DNA of 8,991 bases, from the NCBI GenBank assembly GCA_002393095.1, contig DGII01000105.1, positions 1 through 8,991 of the forward strand. Direction: 5' to 3'. A program made the translations under genes and the position numbers. Source of the DNA: Lachnospiraceae bacterium UBA3826 (GTDB lineage Bacteria > Bacillota > Clostridia > Lachnospirales > Lachnospiraceae). How positions within the stretch are numbered: position 1 is the first letter of the stretch; the number at the start of each line of letters is the position of its first letter. Below, one piece after another: positions 1 to 5,456 of the stretch. The notes under the pieces are model-generated. The model saw only the letters and a list, made by a program, of their open reading frames with translations. It was not told the DNA's origin and ran no database searches.

Positions 1-387
1 ATCGTACTGAAACAGAGGAGTAACCTGGACACCGGGTTGCTCCTTTTCAAATATGCGGATAGCTTCGGGCAGAAAGTATATGGCTTGTCTGACCATCATG
101 GAAAAAGTTATGTTGTCCCTGTATCTGGCACTGAAATTCTGTCCCTGTTCGATGGCGCGTTTCATATCCTCACGCATACCGGAAAGATAGGTTACGAACT
201 GCGCCCCGGCCGGAGTGAGTGTGGCTCCTTTGCCGTTTCTTTCAAATATCTTAAAGCCTACCTCATCTTCCAAAAGCTTTAGCTGATAAGAAAAAGTCGG
301 CTGGCTGACGAATGTGTTCTCGGCGGCGCGGCTGAAGTTAAGGGTATGAGCCAGTTCTATACAATAATCGATCTGTTTGGTAGTCAT
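1..387 (-). CDS. LysR-family transcriptional regulator, N-terminal part (runs off left edge)
   Basis: Reading the minus strand from 387 gives 129 open codons to the window edge. Residues 4-62 form the LysR winged helix-turn-helix, with FSRAAENTFVSQPTFSYQLK (residues 18-37) as the recognition region, then LEDEVGFKIFER and the wing residues TLTPAG. A linker helix follows (about 63-90) and the effector-binding domain begins near residue 93 (ITFSMMVRQAIYFLPEAI). This is the normal LysR order; full members are about 300 residues, so over half lies outside. Two ATGs are adjacent (388-390 and 385-387). The second is chosen because GGAGG (minus strand, 398-394) sits 6 nt from it and only 3 nt from the first. 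LysR regulators commonly control a divergent gene, and here the divergent genes are remnants (485-1153). Effector and regulon are unknown. Confidence 0.93.
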   Translation of the reverse strand, partial: MTTKQIDYCIELAHTLNFSRAAENTFVSQPTFSYQLKLLEDEVGFKIFERNGKGATLTPAGAQFVTYLSGMREDMKRAIEQGQNFSARYRDNITFSMMVRQAIYFLPEAIRIFEKEQPGVQVTPLFQYD

Positions 388-427
388 CATAAACCTCCGA
401 ATGGTCAGCTATTTAAAAATTAAATCA

Positions 428-457
428 ATTATAGAATATTTGAATTGGATATTTCAA
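428..457 (-). promoter_or_regulatory. Promoter of the LysR-type gene
   Basis: On the minus strand TTGAAA (457-452) and a perfect TATAAT (433-428) are separated by 18 bp. They precede the LysR start codon by about 40 bp, so a short leader is expected. The -35 box overlaps the first copy of the TCAAGTACT repeat and the TTGAA-N8-TTCAA dyad (440-457). That suits autorepression by the LysR product, which is family knowledge applied by inference. Confidence 0.6.
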
Positions 458-474
458 GTACTTTGTGTGATAAT
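445..474 (+). promoter_or_regulatory. Divergent promoter facing the acetyltransferase remnant
   Basis: TTGGAT (445-450) is followed after 18 bp by GATAAT (469-474), which carries a TG one base upstream (466-467), an extended -10. Transcription would begin near 481, almost exactly where recognisable acetyltransferase coding sequence begins. The promoter overlaps the LysR promoter on the other strand. The -35 match is modest, so the extended -10 is the main support. Confidence 0.42.
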
Positions 475-482
475 CAAGTACT
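454..482. repeat. Direct repeat TCAAGTACT x2, 20-bp period (candidate operator)
   Basis: TCAAGTACT occurs at 454-462 and again, identically, at 474-482. The period is exactly 20 bp, about two helical turns, so both copies face the same side of the DNA. Each contains the palindrome AGTACT. A further dyad TTGAA-N8-TTCAA covers 440-457. The repeats lie across both divergent promoters, as expected for a regulator binding site. LysR is the obvious candidate regulator; binding is inference. Confidence 0.5.
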
Positions 483-484
483 CA

Positions 485-793
485 GCGATACTTTCGGCAT
501 CGGGCGGAATCGAATTTGAAGACGGTTCCATGGCAGCACCGGGACTCAGGATCGCAACCATCAACCACGATATGAATGAACGCCATGCAATCTATACCTA
601 TGGAAAAGTGACCGTTAAGAAGAATGCATGGATTGGGATGAACGTGACCATCTGCCCGGGAGTGACCATCGGAGAGTATGCTGTTGTAGCTGCGGGTGCT
701 GTAGTTACCAAGGATGTGCCGGATTATGCGGTAGTCGGAGGCGTACCTGCCAAAGTGATCAGGATGCAGGATCCATCTGAGCAGAGGGAATGA
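485..793 (+). pseudogene. 5'-truncated sugar (maltose/galactoside) O-acetyltransferase, left-handed beta-helix part
   Basis: The open frame ends at the TGA 791-793 and encodes the C-terminal half of a hexapeptide-repeat acyltransferase of the LacA/Maa/NodL type. Visible are GGIEFEDGSMAAPGL (from 503), then IATINHDMN, which includes the NHD catalytic histidine, then WIGMNVTICPGVTIGEYAVV, and the family's usual ending AVVGGVPAKVIR. Full members are about 180-210 residues; only about 100 remain. The N-terminal maltose-acetyltransferase domain and the first beta-helix coils are absent. Codons upstream of 485 translate to AT-rich intergenic sequence shared with the LysR promoter. The first in-frame ATG (530) has no ribosome binding site and lies inside the helix. 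A deletion has apparently joined the promoter region to the middle of the gene. The family call is firm; sugar substrate and any residual function are not known. Confidence 0.8.
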
Positions 794-797
794 GCCG

Positions 798-1153
798 ATG
801 AATGAGGAAGAACAGATCAGAGAATTATACAGGCTCTATGTCGCATTCTACGCCGGATGGCCGAAGGCCTGGGCGGTATTTAATCTGGCAAAAGAAGTAT
901 ACGGTGAGGAGAGCGAAGGATTGACGGAAAAGGACAGGTATCAGAATACGATATTCTTTCCGATCGGGGTCCTAATGATGCTTATGCTAAGTACTTTGTG
1001 GGGCAGAGCTATCTGTCACCGATTTCTACGGAACAGGTGCCGGTATTCAATGTCGCTTTTGAGCCGGGATGCCGTAATAACTGGCATATACACCATGCTA
1101 AAAATGGTGGCGGCCAGATGCTGATCTGTATTCAGGGATTCAATGCTGTTTAA
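798..1153 (+). pseudogene. Carboxymuconolactone decarboxylase-cupin fusion protein, truncated and frameshifted
   Basis: An ATG at 798 follows AGAGGGA (783-789) by 8 nt, 4 bp after the acetyltransferase stop. The first frame gives the last helix of a CMD-like (AhpD-type) domain, VAFYAGWPKAWAVFNLAKEVY, and the linker start IFFPIG. At about 966-973 the reading frame must slip by -1. The second frame continues NDAYAKYFVGQSYLSPIS, then the cupin signature FEPGCRNNWHIHHAK-NGGGQMLIC with the metal-binding HIHH, and ends at TAA 1151-1153 after IQGFNAV. Three lesions are visible: the first two thirds of the CMD domain is gone, one base is missing in GGGGTCCT, and the cupin stops in its first half. Intact fusions are about 230-250 residues. 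Such proteins occur next to flavodoxin, reductase and acetyltransferase genes under LysR control (general knowledge), so this and the preceding remnant probably belonged to one operon. Confidence 0.75.
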
Positions 1154-1223
1154 GATTTATTTTATCTTAGGAGATCTCGTTCATACAGTGTTATTTCGTT
1201 TTTACAGAGATTTTTTCACAGAC

Positions 1224-1481
1224 TCAATAAATGGCTTGAAGTGTAATTAAATACACATTTGGTATATCGGCCGTTTTAAACCACTTGGTAAAGCCGCTTA
1301 AAGAGAATAACAGATATTTCGTGACTATATAATCCCCGGAAAGAAGATGGGATCTTCTGATGAGAGTTTCATATACATCCTTGTCAATTGGTTCGTTTTT
1401 GAACTTACTTTCTCCGCAAATGGCAACTTTATCAATGGGAGAAATCCCGACCACATCTATATGAAGAAGAATATTATACAC
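1224..1481 (-). pseudogene. C-terminal remnant of a DUF234-type AAA ATPase (nuclease-like domain)
   Basis: On the minus strand an open frame from GTG 1481 to the TGA at 1226-1224 carries IDVVGISPIDKVAICGESKF, then KNEPIDKDVYETLIRRS and LLFSLSGFTKWF, ending NVYLITLQAIY. This matches the C-terminal PD-(D/E)xK-like domain (DUF234) of the large bacterial/archaeal ATPase family. The D (residue 9), E (24) and K (26) of the nuclease-like core are present. The family often shows C in GECKF; here it is S. Full proteins are about 450-480 residues with an N-terminal P-loop domain. Upstream of about 1460 the frame gives unrelated sequence and reaches a stop at 1514-1512, so the ATPase domain is missing. 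No ribosome binding site is evident. It lies opposite to its neighbours and has no visible link to them. It is probably a non-functional leftover of an inserted gene. Confidence 0.7.
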
Positions 1482-1558
1482 AGTATTGGGTGTGAAAAAC
1501 GCATCTATGAATCACGTGTAAAGAGATAAATCATGCCTATGATGCCACAGGTTTGAAA

Positions 1559-1594
1559 TTTTAGAAAAATGCCACAAATGGCATAAATCTAAAA
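1559..1594. repeat. Symmetric 36-bp interrupted inverted repeat
   Basis: TTTTAGA (1559-1565), AAA, ATGCCA (1569-1574), loop CAAA (1575-1578), TGGCAT (1579-1584), AAA, TCTAAAA (1588-1594). Both arm pairs match perfectly and the two 3-nt AAA interruptions are placed symmetrically (7-3-6-4-6-3-7). It could fold as a stem with an internal loop, or be a two-part protein-binding site. It ends 7 bp before a TTGACA -35 box (1602). No T-run follows on the plus strand, so it is not a typical intrinsic terminator. Confidence 0.7.
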
Positions 1595-1702
1595 CAATTT
1601 ATTGACAGAATTACAAAACAAAGCATTAGATAATAAAGAATTAGCAGAATCTTAAGAAATACCCCAAATAATTCTGAAGAAATATATGCGATAATTGAAC
1701 CT
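1568..1702 (+). pseudogene. Possible decayed Nif11-like leader-peptide remnant (tentative)
   Basis: Three short frame pieces read in order resemble one small protein: NLKQFIDR (about 1586-1609), LQNKALDNKELAES (1611-1652) and LRNTPNNSEEIYAIIEP (1653-1702). Joining them needs two one-base changes, one near 1608-1611 and a lost T near 1653. The pattern is that of the Nif11 leader domain seen in some peptide natural-product precursors: NLKxFI, then a short charged helix, then a TPxxxEEIYAII segment. No start codon or ribosome binding site is visible. The last piece is in frame with the following ATG at 1703. The region is AT-rich and short, so a chance resemblance is quite possible. A stop-free but noncoding leader of the next gene is the alternative. 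Confidence 0.3.
1602..1634 (+). promoter_or_regulatory. Candidate promoter of the core operon
   Basis: TTGACA (1602-1607) is a perfect -35 hexamer. The best downstream -10 lies in TAGATAAT (1627-1634), but spacing is 19 bp to TAGATA or 21 bp to GATAAT, longer than the preferred 17. It is the best sigma-A-like signal before the DUF218 gene at 1703 and is immediately preceded by the 1559-1594 inverted repeat, which could act as its operator. No other promoter is evident before dgt. Confidence 0.4.
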
Positions 1703-2479
1703 ATGAAGAAGAAAGCAATTCCGCTAATAAGGATCATACTCATAACAATAGCGGCAATATTAGGTGCCTGGTGCATGGCACCGCTTGTTGTCGGAAGGAT
1801 TGCCAATATCGGCAATATAACTGGGATCATGGTGGGAGCACTGCTTGGATGCTATGGTCTTTTTATGCCGCATATTAACAAATGGATAGTTCGCCTGTGG
1901 GCTAAACGGTCCGGAAAGGCCGTGCTGTCAGTCGCGGGCTTTTTGGCGGTAGCAGCGGTTATACTTGTGATGATCGAGAGCATCTGCATGGTAGTGGCGT
2001 GCCGCACTGCTCCGGCAAATGATGCGACGGTTGTGGTGCTTGGCTGTAAGGCGCGAGGCGAGAGGCCGAGCGTGATGCTAAGATGCAGGCTCGATGCGGC
2101 GTATGAGTATCTCAATGCACATCCGGATGCAGTATGTGTTCTGTCCGGTGGGCAGGGAGCGGATGAGTCTGTCACCGAGGCGGAGTGCATGTATATGTAT
2201 CTTACGGGAAAAGGGATAGCTACTGAGAGACTGTATAAGGAGGAGGCGTCCACATCCACGGTGGAGAATCTTAAGAACAGTCTGGAGGTCATTCGCGCCG
2301 AGGGGCTTAATGAACGTATTGCCATAGTGACCGACGGCTTTCATGAATACCGGGCGCATCTTGTGGCGGATTCACTTGGGATTGAATGTGGCGCGGTGCC
2401 GGCGCATACAGCCGGCTGGCTGTTCATGACCTATTATATAAGGGAGTTGTACGGGATATTGTATGAGTGGGTGATGTAG
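1703..2479 (+). CDS. Membrane-anchored DUF218 (YdcF/SanA-like) protein
   Basis: 258 residues. The N-terminal third has three hydrophobic segments, about residues 5-30, 33-56 and 73-99, which anchor the protein in the membrane. Residues 108-245 are a DUF218 domain: VVVLGCKA (110-117), VLSGGQG (146-152), TEAECMYMYL (158-167), KEEASTSTVENLKNS (179-193) and TDGFHEYRAHL (210-220). The family includes E. coli YdcF, which binds S-adenosylmethionine, and SanA/ElyC, linked to envelope integrity; a reaction is not established for this branch. The start at ATG 1703 gives a basic MKKK before the first membrane segment and fits the family length, but no Shine-Dalgarno sequence precedes it. The frame is open back to 1637 with no other good start, so upstream rearrangement may have removed its original leader. 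The stop lies 68 bp before the dgt start; it is probably the first gene of the operon. Confidence 0.85.
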   Translation: MKKKAIPLIRIILITIAAILGAWCMAPLVVGRIANIGNITGIMVGALLGCYGLFMPHINKWIVRLWAKRSGKAVLSVAGFLAVAAVILVMIESICMVVACRTAPANDATVVVLGCKARGERPSVMLRCRLDAAYEYLNAHPDAVCVLSGGQGADESVTEAECMYMYLTGKGIATERLYKEEASTSTVENLKNSLEVIRAEGLNERIAIVTDGFHEYRAHLVADSLGIECGAVPAHTAGWLFMTYYIRELYGILYEWVM

Positions 2480-2547
2480 AATCCGGGAATCAGGGCATTC
2501 GTGAAATAAAAAAAGGATTTGCGGATAAGGCGCGGAATAATAAAGAT

Positions 2548-3567
2548 ATGGACACAAGCGTTAGGATAAAACTTGAAGAATGGGAAAAGGAATACTTAAG
2601 TCCCTATGCGACCTTAAGCATCAACTCCAAGGGAAGGCTTAAGGATGAGGAACAGTGCGATATAAGGCCTGTGTTCCAGAGGGACAGGGACAGGATATTA
2701 CACAGCAAGTCATTCCGCAGGCTTAAGGATAAGACACAGGTATTCCTAACCCCCGAAGGAGATCATTACAGGACCAGACTCACACATACGCTTGAGGTCA
2801 GTCAGAATGCCAGGACAATAGCCAAGGCTTTGCAGATGAATGAGGATCTGGTGGAGGCTATCGCCCTCGGTCATGATCTGGGACATACGCCCTTCGGACA
2901 TGCGGGAGAGCGTGCGCTCAATGAGGTGAGCAGCGTCGATTTTGAACATAATAAGCAGAGCTTAAGACTTGTGGACGTACTGGAGAAGGACGGTCAGGGA
3001 CTTAACCTCACGATGGAGGTAAGAGACGGCATACTTAATCATCAGACCAGTGGCAATCCTTTTACATTAGAAGGCAAGATAGTCAGGATATCCGATAAGA
3101 TAGCTTATATGCATCACGATATGGATGATGCCATAAGGGGCGGCATACTTAAGGAAGAGGATGTGCCTGAGGATATAAGGAAGGTTGCGGGATATACCAC
3201 GGGACAGAGGCTTGATACCTTCATCCATGATGTCGTGGTAAACAGTATGAATAAGCCGGAGATATGTATGTCCGAGCCTGTGGATAAAGCGCTTAAGGAC
3301 CTAAGACAGTTCATGTTCGACAGCGTATATACCAATCCGATAGTAAAGGGTGAGGAGAAGAAGGCGGAAGAGCTGATCATCACTCTGTATGAGCACTATC
3401 TTAAGAATATAGACGATATTCCGTCTGAGATGAAGCTTATGCTTGACAGAGGTGAGGACAAGGAGCGTGTTGTGTGCGATTATATATCATCCATGACGGA
3501 CAGATACGCCATAGCCTTATATGAAGAGCTCTTCATACCCAAGTCATGGCCTGTGACTAAATATTGA
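2548..3567 (+). CDS. dgt: HD-domain deoxyguanosinetriphosphate triphosphohydrolase-like protein
   Basis: The product is expected to hydrolyse dNTPs (classically dGTP) to the deoxynucleoside and tripolyphosphate, adjusting dNTP pools. With the ATG at 2548 it has 339 residues, matching the shorter dGTPase-like branch. Family landmarks: PVFQRDRDRILHSKSFRRLK (41-60), EGDHYRTRLTHTLEV (70-84) with the first metal His at 80, ALGHDLGHTPFGHAGE (106-121) with the HD pair at 109-110, and ISDKIAYMHHDMDDA (181-195) supplying the last Asp. All metal-binding residues are present, so it should be active. The frame is open back to a GTG at 2467 that overlaps the DUF218 gene, which would add 27 residues. ATG 2548 is preferred because conserved sequence (EEWEKEYLSPYATLS) begins right after it, although its ribosome binding site is weak. 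It sits 69 bp before dnaG, a common Clostridia order tying dNTP supply to priming. Confidence 0.93.
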   Translation: MDTSVRIKLEEWEKEYLSPYATLSINSKGRLKDEEQCDIRPVFQRDRDRILHSKSFRRLKDKTQVFLTPEGDHYRTRLTHTLEVSQNARTIAKALQMNEDLVEAIALGHDLGHTPFGHAGERALNEVSSVDFEHNKQSLRLVDVLEKDGQGLNLTMEVRDGILNHQTSGNPFTLEGKIVRISDKIAYMHHDMDDAIRGGILKEEDVPEDIRKVAGYTTGQRLDTFIHDVVVNSMNKPEICMSEPVDKALKDLRQFMFDSVYTNPIVKGEEKKAEELIITLYEHYLKNIDDIPSEMKLMLDRGEDKERVVCDYISSMTDRYAIALYEELFIPKSWPVTKY

Positions 3568-3625
3568 GAATGAATGTGTCTGATATGACAGAGTCATCGC
3601 CGGGGCGGATGATAAGGATGCTCAC

Positions 3626-3636
3626 AGAGGTTAAGG
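3626..3636 (+). promoter_or_regulatory. Ribosome binding site of dnaG
   Basis: AGAGG (3626-3630) lies 6 nt before the ATG at 3637 and fixes the primase start. Two other ATGs just upstream (3618, 3612) are out of the dnaG frame. Confidence 0.7.
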
Positions 3637-5430
3637 ATGTATTATCCCGAAGATATAGTAGAAGAGGTAAGAGCAAGGAATAATATAGTGGACGTTGTTG
3701 GAGAACACGTCAGACTTCAGAAGAAGGGCTCGACTTATTTCGGACTGTGTCCGTTTCATAATGAGAAGACCCCTTCCTTCTCTGTGTCTCCCGGTAAGCA
3801 GATGTTCTATTGCTTCGGGTGCGGTGCCGGAGGCAATGTATATTCATTCCTCATGCAGTATGAGAATGCGACCTTCCAGGAGGCCATCAAGACACTGGCT
3901 GACAGAGCGGGGATTAAGCTTCCTGAGATTGAGATGACGGAGGATATGAAGCGTGCCGCAAGCGAGAGGCAGGTGCTCCTTGATATCAATAAGGAGGCAG
4001 CCAAGTACTTCTATTACGCCTTAAGGAATCCCGCAGGGAAGAACGGATATGAGTATTTCAAGGGCAGGAAGCTAAGCGATGAGACAATGAAGGCATGGGG
4101 GCTCGGTTATTCCAACGTGACACCGGATGATCTGGTCAGATATCTGCGTTCCAAGGGCTATTCGGATGAGATGATAATCAAGGCCGGGCTTGCAAGCCAT
4201 GATGAGAAGCGCGGCACGCATGATAAGTTCTGGAACAGAGTGATGTTCCCCATACAGGATATGAATCACAGAGTCATAGGCTTCGGCGGTCGTGTAATGG
4301 GGGAAGGAGAGCCTAAGTATCTTAACAGCCCTGAGACACCGATTTTTGACAAAAGCAGGAATCTGTACGGACTTAACTTCGCCAGAAGCTCAAAGAAGAA
4401 TCACATGATACTCTGTGAGGGATACATGGATGTGATAGCCATGCATCAGGCCGGCTTCAATGAAGCTGTAGCATCCTTGGGTACGGCATTCACCTCGGGT
4501 CAGGCGGCCATACTTAAGAGGTTCACAGACAATATCGTATTATCCTATGACAGTGACGGAGCGGGCACCAAAGCTGCACTGCGAGCCATAGGGATACTCA
4601 GAGAGAACGGTATGAGCGGAAGGGTGCTTGACCTTAAGCCGTATAAGGACCCGGACGAGTTCATTAAGAACTTAGGACCGGAGGAATTCGAAAAAAGGAT
4701 AGAGAATGCGCGTAACAGCTTCTATTTCGAGATAGACATACTTAAACGGGACTATAATACCGATGACCCGGAGGAGAAGACTAAGTTCCACAGGGAGATA
4801 GCAAAGAAGCTGTGTGGCTTCGCGGATGATGTGGAAAGGAATAACTATCTGGAAGCTATATGCAGGGAATATATGATCGATGCGGCAAGTATGCGTAAGC
4901 TTGTGGGTGTCACCGCCAATCAGACGGGACTTGCAACGCCCATAAGGCCCAAGCCCAAGACCGGTGAGGTTAAGCGAAGTACTCCGGAGGATGGTATCAA
5001 GAAGGCCCAGCGTATACTCATAACATGGCTTACAGAGGAGCCCGAGGTGTATGAGAGCATATCCGAATATATCAGTGCCAGAGACTTCACTGACGGACTG
5101 TATTCCAAGGTGGCTGACAGAGTCATAGAGGGAATCAAGGCCGGTAATCTGATACCGGCTGCCATAGTATCGGAGTTTGAGGATGAAGAGGAACAGAAGG
5201 AGGTTGCCGGTATGTTCAATACGAAGATATCGGGACTTGACGGAATGCCTTTGGAGAGCGGGTCGGATGTAGACAGGGCACATGCTTTTAAGGATGTGGT
5301 CCTAAAGGTCAAGGAAAGCAGTTACGATTACTATTCTAAGAATCTTTCGGGTGATGTTGCGGCACTTGACGAGGTGATCAAGGGCAAGAAACTGTTGGAA
5401 AAGCTTAAGAATACTACATTTTCAATCTAA
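3637..5430 (+). CDS. dnaG: DNA primase DnaG
   Basis: DnaG makes the short RNA primers that start Okazaki fragments, acting with the replicative helicase. The 597 residues match the usual primase length. The N-terminal zinc-binding domain has C38, H41, C59 and C62 in LCPFHNEKTPSFSVSPGK and FYCFGCGAGGN. The RNA polymerase core spans about 115-430. Its TOPRIM motifs are LCEGYMDVIAMH (259-270) with the catalytic Glu 261, and LSYDSDGAGTKAA (302-314) with DSD, followed by KDPDEF (337-342). The C-terminal region (about 440-597) is the variable helicase-interacting domain. All catalytic and zinc residues are intact. The start MYYPEDIVEEV is typical of Firmicutes primases. Its stop lies 26 bp before rpoD, so the two are surely co-transcribed. 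Confidence 0.98.
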   Translation: MYYPEDIVEEVRARNNIVDVVGEHVRLQKKGSTYFGLCPFHNEKTPSFSVSPGKQMFYCFGCGAGGNVYSFLMQYENATFQEAIKTLADRAGIKLPEIEMTEDMKRAASERQVLLDINKEAAKYFYYALRNPAGKNGYEYFKGRKLSDETMKAWGLGYSNVTPDDLVRYLRSKGYSDEMIIKAGLASHDEKRGTHDKFWNRVMFPIQDMNHRVIGFGGRVMGEGEPKYLNSPETPIFDKSRNLYGLNFARSSKKNHMILCEGYMDVIAMHQAGFNEAVASLGTAFTSGQAAILKRFTDNIVLSYDSDGAGTKAALRAIGILRENGMSGRVLDLKPYKDPDEFIKNLGPEEFEKRIENARNSFYFEIDILKRDYNTDDPEEKTKFHREIAKKLCGFADDVERNNYLEAICREYMIDAASMRKLVGVTANQTGLATPIRPKPKTGEVKRSTPEDGIKKAQRILITWLTEEPEVYESISEYISARDFTDGLYSKVADRVIEGIKAGNLIPAAIVSEFEDEEEQKEVAGMFNTKISGLDGMPLESGSDVDRAHAFKDVVLKVKESSYDYYSKNLSGDVAALDEVIKGKKLLEKLKNTTFSI

Positions 5431-5456
5431 AACCGTAAGAAGAGAGGAGAAAGAAA

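Noticed and set aside
37..282. An 81-codon plus-strand frame at the left end
   Set aside because: It is the complement of the LysR helix-turn-helix region, which is clear on the minus strand.
377..484. Upstream extension of the acetyltransferase frame to a TTG at 377
   Set aside because: The translated sequence is AT-rich intergenic DNA containing the LysR start, ribosome binding site and promoters; it has no acetyltransferase similarity.
1151..1169. TAAGAT-N7-ATCTTA hairpin after the cupin remnant
   Set aside because: The stem is only 6 bp and AT-rich, without a following T-run; too weak to call a terminator.
1852..2325. A 157-codon minus-strand frame inside the DUF218 gene
   Set aside because: The plus strand carries clear DUF218 motifs; the antisense product is Ser/Thr/Ala-rich with no motif.
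3587..3608. ATGAC-AGA-GTCAT and CGCC-GG-GGCG palindromes between dgt and dnaG
   Set aside because: Short arms, no T-run and no promoter-like boxes beside them; not enough to claim a regulatory site or terminator inside the operon.
3571..3684. Short open frame starting MNVSDMTESS that overlaps the dnaG start
   Set aside because: No good ribosome binding site, no similarity recognised, and it overlaps the well-supported dnaG frame.
4672..5283. A 203-codon open frame on the minus strand inside dnaG
   Set aside because: It lies wholly within the conserved primase frame and has no recognisable domain; an antisense shadow.
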